Positions 34,153 through 43,221 of a stretch of DNA of 64,000 nucleotides are shown here, piece by piece. Position 1 is the first letter of the stretch. Every line of letters starts with the position of its first letter. The stretch lies in NCBI RefSeq assembly GCF_000308655.1, contig NZ_BAGC01000044.1, positions 62,001 to 126,000 on the forward strand, read 5' to 3'. The translations under genes were made by a program, and so were the position numbers. The notes under the pieces are model-generated. The model made no database searches, was not told the origin of the DNA, and was given only the letters and a program-made list of their open reading frames with translations. Source of the stretch: Nocardia niigatensis NBRC 100131. Its GTDB lineage: Bacteria > Actinomycetota > Actinomycetes > Mycobacteriales > Mycobacteriaceae.

Positions 34153-34776
34153 ATGAGCCCCGCCGCCCCGGACCGCCGCACCACCTATCACCACGGCGCC
34201 CTGCGCACGGCCCTCGTCGACGCGGGTCTGGCCCTCGCCGAGGACGGCGGACCCGACCGGGTGATCCTGCGCGAGGTCGCCCGCACCGCCGGGGTGTCGC
34301 ATTCGGCCGCCTACCGGCACTTCGCCGATCGCGAAGCCCTGCTCGCCGAGGTATCCCGGCACGCCCGCGCCGCGCTCGCCGCCGAGATGCGCCGGCGCAT
34401 CGCCCGCACCGAGGATCCGCGCGGCCGGCTACACGCCGTCGGCACGGCCTACATCGATTTCGCGCTCACCCGCACCGGCCTGTTCCGCACCGCCTACGGC
34501 GCCCACACCGCCGCCGCCCCGGGTCCCGCGGACGAACCGGCCGACGATCCGCACCGCATCCTCGCCCAGGTCCTCGACGAGGCCCGGGCCGCCGGACTCC
34601 TCGACCCGGCGCTGCGTCCCGGGGCGGATATCGCCGCCTGGTCGGCGGTGCACGGCCTGGCCGGCCTGCTGCTCGACGGATCTCTCCCCACCGAGCGCGC
34701 CGACATCGACTTCGCGGTCGAACAGGTCCTCGGCCTCGTCAATCGCGGTCTGCTGACCGACCCGGACCGGGGGTGA
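34153..34776 (+). CDS. TetR family repressor
   Basis: The 207-aa protein has the TetR N-terminal helix-turn-helix at about 15-60: LRTALVDAGLALAEDGGPD, LREVARTAGVSHSAAYRHFADREALLAEV. The C-terminal ligand domain ends in DFAVEQVLGLVNRGLL and is of the common WHG/TetR_C type (AVHGLAGLLLDGSL). Likely regulates the divergent methyltransferase and itself. ATG 34153 gives the usual short lead before the domain. The histidine kinase gene begins 14 nt after its stop, so they may share a transcript. Confidence 0.88.
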   Translation: MSPAAPDRRTTYHHGALRTALVDAGLALAEDGGPDRVILREVARTAGVSHSAAYRHFADREALLAEVSRHARAALAAEMRRRIARTEDPRGRLHAVGTAYIDFALTRTGLFRTAYGAHTAAAPGPADEPADDPHRILAQVLDEARAAGLLDPALRPGADIAAWSAVHGLAGLLLDGSLPTERADIDFAVEQVLGLVNRGLLTDPDRG

Positions 34777-34790
34777 CCCATGATGGGGGC

Positions 34791-36200
34791 GTGAATCGGA
34801 TCCGGGAATGGTCGCGGCCCTCGCTCTGGGGACTGCGAATCCGGTCGGCCGTCGCGGCCGCGCTGACGGTGGGCGCGGTCCTGCTGCTCGCGGCGGGAGC
34901 CATGCTCGGGCTGCTGAACCGGTCCCTGCTGCGGGAGATCGACACCGCGGCGGGTACCCGGGCCGAGGCCATCGCCAGTGACCTGGCCCGGAATTCGGTG
35001 GCGGAGCTGCCGGATTCGCTCTTCGAGGCGACCGGGCAGATCGGGGTCGTGCAGGTCATCGATGCCCAGGGGCGGATCGCACGGGAGTCGAATCCGAAAC
35101 TGTCGGCGCCGCTGCTGGACCCGGTAACCGTGGGTGCGAGAGAGAGCGCGCGACGGCCCGTTCCGGTGTACGACGAGGATCTGCGGGTGTCGGCCCGCAC
35201 CCATTCCGCACCGGACGGCCGGTACGTCGTGCTGGTCGCGGGCGACAGCGAATCGGCCGAACACGCGGTGAAACGGGTCGCGGCACTGGTCGCGGTGGGC
35301 GGGCCCATCGTGGTCGCGGCCGCCGCGCTGGCCACCTATCTGCTGGTCGGGCGGTCGCTGCGCTCGGTCGAGGAGATTCGCAGCCGGGTCGCGGGCATCG
35401 GTGCGGCCGGGCTGTCGGAGCGGGTTCCGGTGCCGGTGGCCCGCGACGAGATCGCCCGGCTGGCCGAGACCATGAACGACATGCTCGCCCGCATCGAGGC
35501 CGGGCACGCGGCCCAGCGGCGCTTCGTCGGCGACGCCTCCCACGAACTGCGCAGCCCGCTCGCCGTGGTGACCGCCGCCCTCGAACTCGCCCGGGACCGG
35601 CCCGAGGCGCTGGACGCCGAATTGATCGGCGGCACACTGCTGCCCGAGACCGAGCGCATGCGGCACCTCATCGAGGATCTGCTGACCCTGGCCGCCGCCG
35701 ACGAGAGCGGGCTCGACATGCGTACCGGCGATGTCGATCTCGACGATCTGGCCGGCGAGCAGACTGCGGCCCTGCGGGCGCGGGGCGGGCTCACGGTGCG
35801 AACGGCGATCGAGCCGGTGCGGATCCGGGGCGATCAGCCGAAACTGGCCCGGGCACTGCGCAATATCGTCGACAACGCCGCCGCGCACGCCCGCACCACG
35901 GTGGCGGTGACGGTCCGGCGCGACGGCGAGACCGCCCGGGTATCGGTGGACGACGACGGCCCCGGCATCCCCGCCGCCGACCGCGAGCGCGTCTTCGGCC
36001 GCTTCGTGCGTCTGGAGGCCGACCGGGCCCGCGCCACCGGCGGCTCCGGGCTCGGCCTGGCCATCGTCGCGGAAATCGTGGCCGCGCACGGCGGTTCGGT
36101 CACGATCGGCGAATCACCGTGGGGCGGAGCTCGATTCGTCATCGATCTGCCGGTCGCCGGACCAGTCGGGGTCGACCAGCCGGTAGCCGACGCCCCGTAG
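34791..36200 (+). CDS. Sensor histidine kinase
   Basis: A 469-aa kinase from GTG 34791. A membrane helix (about 20-45, AAALTVGAVLLLAAGAMLGL), an extracytoplasmic sensor of about 120 aa, a second helix (AALVAVGGPIVVAAAALATY), a HAMP, then the dimerisation box DASHELRSPL with His251, and an ATP-binding part with NIVDNAAAHA (N box), DDDGPGIP (G1) and GGSGLGLAIV (G2). The last 29 codons lie antisense to the C-terminus of the response regulator on the other strand. The overlap (36114-36200) means each gene's tail encodes the complement of the other. Signal unknown. Confidence 0.9.
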   Translation: MNRIREWSRPSLWGLRIRSAVAAALTVGAVLLLAAGAMLGLLNRSLLREIDTAAGTRAEAIASDLARNSVAELPDSLFEATGQIGVVQVIDAQGRIARESNPKLSAPLLDPVTVGARESARRPVPVYDEDLRVSARTHSAPDGRYVVLVAGDSESAEHAVKRVAALVAVGGPIVVAAAALATYLLVGRSLRSVEEIRSRVAGIGAAGLSERVPVPVARDEIARLAETMNDMLARIEAGHAAQRRFVGDASHELRSPLAVVTAALELARDRPEALDAELIGGTLLPETERMRHLIEDLLTLAAADESGLDMRTGDVDLDDLAGEQTAALRARGGLTVRTAIEPVRIRGDQPKLARALRNIVDNAAAHARTTVAVTVRRDGETARVSVDDDGPGIPAADRERVFGRFVRLEADRARATGGSGLGLAIVAEIVAAHGGSVTIGESPWGGARFVIDLPVAGPVGVDQPVADAP

Positions 36201-36848
36201 CGTCTCGATGCTGCTGCTGCCGAACGGCGCGTCGATCTTCTTGCGCAGATAGCCGACGTACACCTCGACCACGTTCTCCGGTCCGTCGTAGTGGGCGTCC
36301 CACACATTGCGCAGGATCTCGGTCTTGGTGAGCGCCAATCCCTTGTGCCGCAACAGGAATTCCAGCAGCCCGAACTCGCGGGGCGTCAGGGTGAGTGCGG
36401 TATCGCCGCGCCGCACGGTGCGCCGGGCCGGGTCCAGAACCAGGTCGCCCGCCGTCAGCACCAGTGGCTGCTGTGGTGCGCGCCGGCGCAGCAGTGCGCG
36501 CAGCCGGGCGATGAGCACCACGAAGGAGAAGGGCTTGGTCAGGTAGTCGTCGGCGCCGAGATCCAGCGCGTCGGCCTGCTCGTAGTCGCCGTCCTTGGCG
36601 GTCAGCATGAGCACCGGCGTCATCACGTCCCGGGCGCGCAGGCGACGCAGCACCTCGTAACCGCTCAGTCCCGGCAGCATGATGTCGAGCACGATCACAT
36701 CGAAGGTGTCCTCTACGGCCGCCCACAGCCCGTCGGTCCCGGTGTGGGCGAGCTGCACCACGAATCCCTCCAGCTCGAGCCCGCGCTGAACGGTCCGCGC
36801 CAGCCGCTCCTCGTCCTCGACCACCAGCACCCGCACGGGCACCAGCAT
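36114..36848 (-). CDS. OmpR-type response regulator
   Basis: The 244-aa protein has receiver residues E11, D12, the phosphorylation site D55 (VIVLDIMLPG) and K105 (DYLTKPF), then an OmpR/PhoB winged helix with LTPREFGLLEFLLRHKGLAL and DVYVGYLRKKID-like segment VVEVYVGYLRKKIDAPFG, ending IETLRGVGYRL. ATG 36848 is used since the fold begins at VRVLVVEDEE. It ends convergent to and overlapping the sensor kinase gene by 87 nt. The pair is presumably cognate although the genes face each other, which is unusual. The regulator carries about 19 extra residues after GYRL, all encoded within the overlap. Confidence 0.92.
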   Translation of the reverse strand: MLVPVRVLVVEDEERLARTVQRGLELEGFVVQLAHTGTDGLWAAVEDTFDVIVLDIMLPGLSGYEVLRRLRARDVMTPVLMLTAKDGDYEQADALDLGADDYLTKPFSFVVLIARLRALLRRRAPQQPLVLTAGDLVLDPARRTVRRGDTALTLTPREFGLLEFLLRHKGLALTKTEILRNVWDAHYDGPENVVEVYVGYLRKKIDAPFGSSSIETLRGVGYRLVDPDWSGDRQIDDESSSAPR

Positions 36849-36956
36849 GCCCGACGGTCCGGTCCGCGGTCGCCCGCCCCCGTTGTGCGCCGGATCCCAA
36901 GCCATCCGTCGCACCTCTCAACGTTCTCTCAGCGATGCCATGGCAACCTCGGTGGC

Positions 36957-37670
36957 ATGCTGTCCGCACCGCCCGCACCGCAGGAAGCGCCTACCACGAA
37001 TCCACCGACGGAAGTCCCCGGCCACAGCCGGGCCGGCGTGTTCATCGCGCTGGCGATGGCGGCCGTGATCGGCGTCCTCACCTGTTTCGTGGCCTGGGCC
37101 AATGGCCCGGCGGGACCGGATTCTTCCTGGTTGCAGTGGTTCATCGAGCAGCGCACCCACACCTGGACCGTGCTCGCCGAGGCGGTCAGCGCGGCCGGGG
37201 ACACCACCTCGGTGGCGATCTACTCGATGCTGGCGTGCGTCGTGCTGGCGTGGCGGAAGTACTGGGATCGGGCGGTCCTCGTTGCCGTGGCGGCAGCCGG
37301 CGCGGGGGTGCTCGTATTTTTCGGCAAACTTCTGATCGGCCGCGATCGGCCGCCGGTGATCGACCATCTGGTCAGCGAGAGCAACCACTCGTACCCGTCC
37401 GGACACGCCCTCGGTTCGGCCGTCGTGGTCGGGATTCTGGCGGCCGTCCTGCTGCCCGCCCTGGCCCACCGCGTGATCCGTGTCCTCGTGATCGCGGTCG
37501 CCTCCCTGTTCGTCGTGGCGGTCGGCCTGTCCCGGCTCTACCTCGGCGTGCACTGGCCGACCGATGTGCTCGCCGGATGGCTCATCGGCGCGAGCTGGCT
37601 CTCGCTCTGCCTGAGCCTGCGCCCCTACACCCGTCTGGTGACCGACCGTCTGCCCGGCTCGTTGCGCTGA
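36957..37670 (+). CDS. PAP2-type membrane phosphatase
   Basis: A 237-aa protein with about six membrane helices and the phosphatase motifs KLLIGRDRPP (KX6RP), SYPSGHA (PSGH) and SRLYLGVHWPTDVLAG (SRX5HX3D). Such enzymes dephosphorylate lipid phosphates, for example undecaprenyl pyrophosphate or phosphatidic acid, on the outer face. A polar Pro-rich N-terminus precedes the first helix. ATG 36957. It is divergent from the response regulator with a 108-nt gap, which makes control by it possible. Confidence 0.92.
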   Translation: MLSAPPAPQEAPTTNPPTEVPGHSRAGVFIALAMAAVIGVLTCFVAWANGPAGPDSSWLQWFIEQRTHTWTVLAEAVSAAGDTTSVAIYSMLACVVLAWRKYWDRAVLVAVAAAGAGVLVFFGKLLIGRDRPPVIDHLVSESNHSYPSGHALGSAVVVGILAAVLLPALAHRVIRVLVIAVASLFVVAVGLSRLYLGVHWPTDVLAGWLIGASWLSLCLSLRPYTRLVTDRLPGSLR

Positions 37671-37693
37671 GCCGGGCGGACGGACGGCACCGC

Positions 37694-38872
37694 TCAGCGC
37701 AGCGTGACCGTGGTGGGCAGGCTGGCGAAGCCGCGGTTGTTCGAGGCGTGGATGCGCTGCAGACCGGCCGGGTCGACCTCGAAATCGGCTACGCGCGAGG
37801 CGATTTCCTGAAGCGCCGTGCGCAGTTCCAGCAGCGCCAGGTTGGACCCCAGGCAGTGGTGGCGGCCGCTGCCGAAGACCAGGGAGGCCGACGTGTCGCG
37901 GTCCAGGTCGAAGCTGTCCGGATCGGCGAAGACCTCAGGGTCGCGATTGGCCGCGCCCATGAGCAGCAGGATGCGGGCGCCGGCGGGGATGGTGACGCCG
38001 TGCAGTTCGACCGTTTCGGTGGTGGTGCGCAGCTGGGTCTGGGAGGCCGGGTCCCAGCGCATGGCCTCGCCGATCCAGTCGTCGATGCGGCCGCCGAGGG
38101 CCTGCTTGCGCTGCTCGGGGTGCAGCCAGGCGGCGTGCCAGGCATTGCCGAAGGTGAGCATGCTGGTCTCGATGCCCGCACCGACCAGCAGGATCAGGAC
38201 ACCGACGATCTCCTCGGGGGTGAGCCGGTCGTCACCGTCGGCGGCGTCGAGCAGCCCGGAGAGCAGATCCTCCTGCCGGGACTTGCCGCGCTCGATGGTG
38301 AGCTCGGTGTAGTAGCCGACCAGCGCGCCGATGGCCTTCATGGCCTCGGGCCGCAGATCGGTCGACTCCTCCTCGGTGTACATGATCTCCATGCCGAGCT
38401 TGCGCAGCATCTCCCGGTCCTGCTCGGGCACGCCGACCAGCTCGGAGATCACCTCGGTCGGGAAGGGCCCGGCGAATTCGGCCATGAGATCGAAGCTGCC
38501 GCGCTCCAGCAGAGGTTCCAGCAGGCCGATCGCGATCTCGCGCAGCCGCGGCTGTAGCGCCTGCACCCGGTGGGCGGTGAAAGCGCGCGTCACCAGGCCG
38601 CGCAGCCGGGTGTGTTTGGGCGGGTCCATGGCCACGAAGGAGAAGAACTGTTCCGCCTGCGGTCCCCAGAAAGCCGGTTCCATCCGCAGGCCGTTCATGC
38701 TGGAGAAACGGTCCGAATCGCGGAGCGCGGCGAGAACATCGGCGTGGCGCGAGAAGGCCCAGAAGTCGTCGGTGTCGTTCCGGTAGACCGGGGCCTCGCT
38801 GCGCAACCTGGCATAGTAAGGGTACGGATCGGCATGGACATCGAAATCGAACGGGCTGTAGCGCAACTGCAT
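37694..38872 (-). CDS. Cytochrome P450
   Basis: A 392-aa bacterial P450. The heme loop is FGSGRHHCLGSNLA with the Cys ligand at residue 340. The K-helix EAMR (ExxR) is in WIGEAMRWDP, and the I-helix oxygen-activating motif is VGAGIETS, in which the usual Asp/Glu-Thr pair is present as Glu-Thr. Substrate cannot be read; no ferredoxin gene is adjacent, so the electron donor is encoded elsewhere. ATG 38872. Divergent from the DUF574 gene with a shared 117-nt region holding two direct repeats. Confidence 0.92.
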   Translation of the reverse strand: MQLRYSPFDFDVHADPYPYYARLRSEAPVYRNDTDDFWAFSRHADVLAALRDSDRFSSMNGLRMEPAFWGPQAEQFFSFVAMDPPKHTRLRGLVTRAFTAHRVQALQPRLREIAIGLLEPLLERGSFDLMAEFAGPFPTEVISELVGVPEQDREMLRKLGMEIMYTEEESTDLRPEAMKAIGALVGYYTELTIERGKSRQEDLLSGLLDAADGDDRLTPEEIVGVLILLVGAGIETSMLTFGNAWHAAWLHPEQRKQALGGRIDDWIGEAMRWDPASQTQLRTTTETVELHGVTIPAGARILLLMGAANRDPEVFADPDSFDLDRDTSASLVFGSGRHHCLGSNLALLELRTALQEIASRVADFEVDPAGLQRIHASNNRGFASLPTTVTLR

Positions 38873-38918
38873 GACGAACCTTCCGGCAAGGCTGCGGGGG
38901 CAGGCGCACGGCTCTGAT

Positions 38919-38976
38919 TTCCGACAGTACAGAGCCGCTACCGATCCGCAACTGGAGCTGACGGATTCTGACAGTA
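38919..38976. promoter_or_regulatory. Direct repeats between P450 and DUF574 genes
   Basis: TTCCGACAGTA (38919-38929) and TTCTGACAGTA (38966-38976) differ at one base and start 47 nt apart. They sit between two divergent starts and could be a shared binding site; the evidence is only the repeat and its position. Confidence 0.3.
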
Positions 38977-38989
38977 GCCGAAAAGGATT

Positions 38990-39811
38990 GTGAGCGTTTT
39001 GAACTCGGATTCAGCGGCGGACCGCGTCGACACCACCAAACCGCATCCCGCGCGCCGGTACGACTACTGGCTGGGTGGCAAAGACAACTTCCCCGCCGAT
39101 CGCGAGTCGGCCGACGCTGTGGCGGAAGCCTTTCCGACGGTGCAGCTGTCCGCGGTGGAGAACCGGAACTTCCTGCGCCGCGCGGTCGCCTACCTGACCG
39201 GTGAGGCGGGCATCCGACAATTCCTGGATATCGGCTCCGGCCTGCCGACCGCCGGCAATGTGCACGAGATCGCGCAGGGCATCGCGCCGGAGTCGCGCAT
39301 CGTCTACGTCGACAACGATCCGATCGTGCAGGTGCACGCCCGCCATCTGCTCGACAGCTCCCCCGCGGGCAAGACGGCGTACCTGGACGCGGACCTACGC
39401 GACCCGCAGCACATCCTGACCCAGCCCGATCTGCTGGCCACCCTCGACCTGAGCAAGCCGGTCGCGCTCATGGTGGTCGCGGTCGCGCACTTCATGACCG
39501 ACGAGCTACACCCCTACGAACTCGTCCGGCAGCTCACCGACGCGCTGGCCCCCGGCAGCTACCTGGTCATGTCGCACGCCACCAACGACTATCTCGACGA
39601 GCACGATCGGGCCCGCTCCGCGGCGGCCAATGCCCGCAGCGGCGTGCCGTTCCAATTGCGCTCCAGCGCCGAGTTCGCCAAGTTCTTCGACGGATTCACC
39701 GTGATCCCGCCGGGCATCACCGCGGTCACCCTCTGGCGACCCGAGGAGTACCGGCCGCATCCGCGGCCCGAGGCGGTGGCCATGCTGGCCGCGGTGGGCC
39801 GCATTCCCTGA
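38990..39811 (+). CDS. DUF574-type SAM-dependent methyltransferase
   Basis: The 273-aa protein opens with the family signature KPHPARRYDYWLGGKDNFPADR and has motif I QFLDIGSGLPTAGNVHEIA, then RIVYVDNDPIVQVHAR (Asp ending strand 2) and LMVVAVAHFMTDE. DUF574 proteins are abundant in Streptomyces and Nocardia; few have known substrates. GTG 38990 is chosen because the family starts close to here. Divergent from the P450. Confidence 0.88.
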   Translation: MSVLNSDSAADRVDTTKPHPARRYDYWLGGKDNFPADRESADAVAEAFPTVQLSAVENRNFLRRAVAYLTGEAGIRQFLDIGSGLPTAGNVHEIAQGIAPESRIVYVDNDPIVQVHARHLLDSSPAGKTAYLDADLRDPQHILTQPDLLATLDLSKPVALMVVAVAHFMTDELHPYELVRQLTDALAPGSYLVMSHATNDYLDEHDRARSAAANARSGVPFQLRSSAEFAKFFDGFTVIPPGITAVTLWRPEEYRPHPRPEAVAMLAAVGRIP

Positions 39812-39890
39812 TCCGATGACCGGTCGGCTGCCGGATGCCGAACGGGCCGTTGACCTTTCATCCACGACCCGCCCCGACCGGCGCGCACCG

Positions 39891-40182
39891 TCAGAGCTTG
39901 CCGATGTCCTTGAGCACCCGCCGGGTCTGAGCGAACAGCATGCCCACATTGACCGACTTGCGGCACACCACCACCACGACCACGTCGTCGCGGCTCTCGG
40001 TGCGCACGAGGCGCGCCGGCGTTGCTCGATGTGTTCATTGCGTCCTCTCTGGTTTCCTCGGAGTGAGGGTTCGTTGAACGCGTGGTGACCGCGGCCTGCG
40101 CCAGTTCCCGGACCAATTCCCCGGCGGATTCACGGCCCAGCGCCAGCAGTCGCCCGGGTCCGGCGACAGCTCCCGTAGTCAT
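39891..40182 (-). pseudogene. Remnant of small roadblock/LC7-like gene(s)
   Basis: ATG 40182 has AGGAG upstream and gives a normal start (TTGAVAGPGRLLALGRESAG, ELVRELAQAAVTT). After about 60 aa the frame turns into Arg/Gly-rich nonsense. In another frame the same stretch encodes RLVRTESRDDVVVVVVCRKS then VGMLFAQTRRVLKDIGKL and a stop, which looks like the strand-helix end of a roadblock/LC7 or similar small regulator. So the start and end of one gene, or two neighbouring genes, have been joined by deletion with a frame change. The profilin-like core is gone. Family assignment is weak. Confidence 0.4.
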
Positions 40183-40536
40183 GCTCGAACTCCTGGGAAA
40201 TAGGCATGGCGAATTGAGGCGTATCGCAGCCGGGGAACAAGCCGAATGTGAAAGGTGCACGCCTGGTTGATAATTCGACGGCAAAGCGCACCGAACCCGT
40301 TCACCGCGTGGGGCATATCGTGACAGCCCAGCAGTTGTGGAGCAATGGATTCCGGTGAATCGATTACCCAAATCCGACGCCCGACCCAACCCGGCGCGCA
40401 CGGAAAACAGCATCACCAGCGCAAGCGGTCCGCTACACGCGCCACACGCCGGTCAAGCCCGCTTGACGTTTGAATCACCGAAAGATATTGCCGCGCAATG
40501 TGAACCGTCCGGTCGAATTAATTTGTCCGAATTCAA
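40183..40536. other. AT-richer intergenic region
   Basis: About 350 nt with lower GC than its surroundings, between two decayed minus-strand genes. It should contain the promoter of the roadblock-like remnant near 40200. No gene or repeat is recognised. Confidence 0.5.
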
Positions 40537-40965
40537 TTATTGCTGGGCCGCGCAACCGGCCAGCGCCGGCAGATCCTCGTCGGGCCGTCCGGCCAGCATG
40601 GCCGCGGCGGAACGCACGTGGCGCAGCGATTCCGCTTGCGCCCAGGCCTTCGCCGCGGCCGCGTCCAGGGCGATGTCGGGCGCCGCGCCCAGTGCCGAGG
40701 CGGCGGCCAGCACCAGCGCCGGCCGCAGTCCCCGGCCCGGCTCCCCCGCGGTGACGACGCCGCCGGCATCGCACCAGCCCAGGTGGTACCCGGCCATGAC
40801 GCGCAGTTCGCTCGGCAGGGTGTCGACGGCGGCGCCCATGAGCGGACGGGTCAGGCGCTGGGCCCGGCGCAGCAGGTATGGGGCGCGCTCGCCGGGTCCG
40901 ATCACGCTGTCCCGCAGGCCCTCCCGAGGTGAGAAGGCGGCACCGGCCGCTGTCAACGAACTCAT
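40537..40965 (-). pseudogene. Polyprenyl diphosphate synthase, internally deleted
   Basis: The N-terminal 90 residues (RAQRLTRPLMGAAVDTLPSE, then GRGLRPALVLAAASALGA) match the start of isoprenyl diphosphate synthases. The next expected element, the first Asp-rich motif HDDxxD, is absent, as is the second DDxxD. Instead the frame jumps to a C-terminal-like end (AESLRHVRSAAAMLAGRPDE) and stops after 142 aa, against about 330 usual. An in-frame deletion of the catalytic core explains this. It cannot make prenyl diphosphates. Adjacent to a terpene cyclase relic with which it formed a terpene operon, possibly of the kind tied to family 2 encapsulins, though no shell gene is here. Confidence 0.6.
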
Positions 40966-41017
40966 GACAACTCCAGGGAACTACCGCGATTCGATCAGCG
41001 ACTCCGCGTCGTTGCGG

Positions 41018-41879
41018 TCAGCGCCGGCCCGCCCGGTCGGCGAGCACGCTGACGAAGGGGCCGAGCGGCCCGGTGATCACCGGCTTGGGACGGAAGGCCC
41101 GCAGGGCCTGCTCGGAATAGCGGCCGGTGACGGTGTGCCAGTGCAGGTTTCCGGCCATATGATTCCGGAGCCGGTCGACGTGGCCGAGCAGCGCCGTCCG
41201 CACCTCGCCGGGCAAGACGTGATCGGCGAAGAATTCGGGAAGCCGTTCGCGGGCAACGAGTTCGAACTGCCTCGAGCGCTCATTGGCGAGATCGACGACG
41301 ATATCGGCCGCGACTTCGCGGGAGCAGCCCAGGAACGATTGGGTGAGGTACACCAGATTGTGGAGCTCCACATCGTATTCGATCTCCCGCTGATACGAAT
41401 AGAGATCGTTGACGAGGGCCGCGTAATCGTGTGCCGAATGTTGCAGCTGCCGGACGATACTGGAGTCCGATAATCTCCGAAATCTGTGGGTTTGTCGCTA
41501 TTTCGGGCGAATACAGAGCATCCAGCGCACAGAACAGCCGACCGCCCGAGGTGACGCGTCGCAGTTCCAGATAGTCGACAGGATCGGGCATACGCCGTCG
41601 AACTTCGTTCTCCAGCACGCGTTCCCAGCCGTCGAACAACTCGATCAGAGCCGTCCGCAGGCGTGCCCGCCCTGCCCCGTCGCGCCCGGCCGCCGTATCG
41701 CGCCACAGCGCGGCCAACCCGTGCTCGAGGGCGGTGAGCGGCTCGGGCGGGGTATCCGACAGCTGAAGCGGCAAGCGCCGACCGACCGGTACCTCCCGGA
41801 CCGGCCACCATGCCGCCCGCCGGGATAGCCTGGGCGCTGCGCCACCCGCACCCGCCACCCCACCAGGAGGATCGTCCAT
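41018..41879 (-). pseudogene. Terpene cyclase, truncated and frameshifted
   Basis: Frame one has ALIELFDGWERVLENEVRRR, MPDPVDYLELRRVTSGG and LFCALDALYSPEIATNPQIS, typical for the middle of class I bacterial terpene cyclases. After a one-base shift near 41468 a second frame gives HDYAALVNDLYSYQREIEYD, with the metal-binding NDLYSYQRE (NSE triad), then RYSEQALRAF at the end. The N-terminal third with the Asp-rich motif is missing; the remnant starts at about 41879 in unrelated Pro/Gly-rich sequence that overlaps the start of the next, opposite-strand gene. It cannot be active. Together with the deleted prenyl synthase this is a dead terpene pathway. Confidence 0.7.
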
Positions 41880-43086
41880 GTCGAATCCCGCCGCCGACCG
41901 TGCCCTCATCCTGCAGCGGCTGGGCGACCGTGGCCGGGTGCGCGTGATCGTCGCGGGCGGCGGTACCGGCGGCCACACCTATCCGGCGGTGGCGGCGGTG
42001 CGGGCGCTGCGTGATCTGGCGGCCGAGGCCGGAGCCACGGCCGAGGTGCTGTGGGTCGGCGTGCCCGACAGCCTGGAGCAGCGGGTCGCGGCGGAGAACG
42101 ACATCGACTTCACCGGCATCAAGGCCGGAAAGCTACGCCGCGACCGCAATCCGCTCAAGATGCTCAACAAGGACAATGCGCGCGATGCGCTGCGCGTGCC
42201 GGTCAGTGTCCTCACCGCGCAGGGCGTGGTGCGCCGGTTCCGGCCGGACGCGGTGCTGTGCACCGGCGGCTACGTGTGCGCCCCGATCGGCATGGCCGCC
42301 GCGCTGCGCCGCCGGCCGCTGGTGATCCACGAGCAGACCACCGGCGTCGGCAAGGCCAACCTGCTGCTGGCCCGGATGGCCAACCGCATCGCGCTCAGTT
42401 CCGAGGCGTCCATCGCCATGCTGCCCGCGCGGGTCCGGGATCGGGCCGTGGTCACCGGCAATCCGATTCGACCGAGCCTGACGACCGGCGATCCGGGCGC
42501 GGCGGTCAAGGCCCTCGACTGGGAGGGCTACACCCCCGGCCTGCCGACCGTCTACATCACCGGCGGCGCGCAGGGCGCGGTGCAGATCAATGACCTCATC
42601 GCGCAGCTGCTGCCCGAACTCCTGCACTCCGCCAACGTGATTCACCAGTGCGGGCGCCTCTCCTTCGAGCAGGTGCGCGAGGCCGCGGCCGCCCTCCCGG
42701 AGGACGTGCGCGGCCGGTACTTGGTGCGGGAATTCATCGGCCCGGAGCTGCCCGACGTGCTGGCGCTCACCGACGTGGTCGTATCACGTTCCGGCGCGGG
42801 CACTCTCGCCGAGTTGACCACGCTGGGCAAGCCCTCGGTGTTGATTCCGTACCCGCACTCGGTCGGCGGCGAGCAGATCCGCAATGCCCGAATCCTGTCC
42901 GACCACAATGCCGCTCGCGCCCTGGTCGGCGAGGACGCCACCGTCGCGAATCTCCGCACGGCCCTGACCGAACTGCTGACCGATGCGCAGACCCGCGCCG
43001 CCGTGTCGGCCGCCGCCCGTTCCCTCGGCCACCCGGAGGCCGCCACCGACCTCGCCCTGACGGTCCTGGGCCTGGCCACCCGCTGA
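41878..43086 (+). CDS. MurG-like GT28 N-acetylglucosaminyltransferase
   Basis: The 402-aa protein has the MurG fold: Gly-rich loop VAGGGTGGHTYPAVA, DAVLCTGGYVCAPIGMAA, IHEQTTGVGKANLLLARMA, TGNPIR, ITGGAQGA, and the nucleotide-sugar part VVSRSGAGTLAELTTLGKPS followed by PYPHSVGGEQIRNA. MurG adds GlcNAc to lipid I at the inner membrane. No other division or cell-wall genes are near, so this may be a second MurG-like enzyme for a different lipid-linked acceptor. A strong ribosome site AGGAGG lies 8 nt before ATG 41878. The promoter region overlaps the 5' side of the terpene cyclase relic. Confidence 0.85.
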   Translation: MSNPAADRALILQRLGDRGRVRVIVAGGGTGGHTYPAVAAVRALRDLAAEAGATAEVLWVGVPDSLEQRVAAENDIDFTGIKAGKLRRDRNPLKMLNKDNARDALRVPVSVLTAQGVVRRFRPDAVLCTGGYVCAPIGMAAALRRRPLVIHEQTTGVGKANLLLARMANRIALSSEASIAMLPARVRDRAVVTGNPIRPSLTTGDPGAAVKALDWEGYTPGLPTVYITGGAQGAVQINDLIAQLLPELLHSANVIHQCGRLSFEQVREAAAALPEDVRGRYLVREFIGPELPDVLALTDVVVSRSGAGTLAELTTLGKPSVLIPYPHSVGGEQIRNARILSDHNAARALVGEDATVANLRTALTELLTDAQTRAAVSAAARSLGHPEAATDLALTVLGLATR

Positions 43087-43221
43087 GCGCGGACCACGAA
43101 AAACCGCACGCCGCCACGCGATTTATTCCACATGCCACGCTCAGCGGAAGTGAGTAAGGTCGGAGGTGTCAGCAAGCCCTCGGTTACGCCGGGGATTGCT
43201 ACCCGAGAGATTGGAGTTGCC

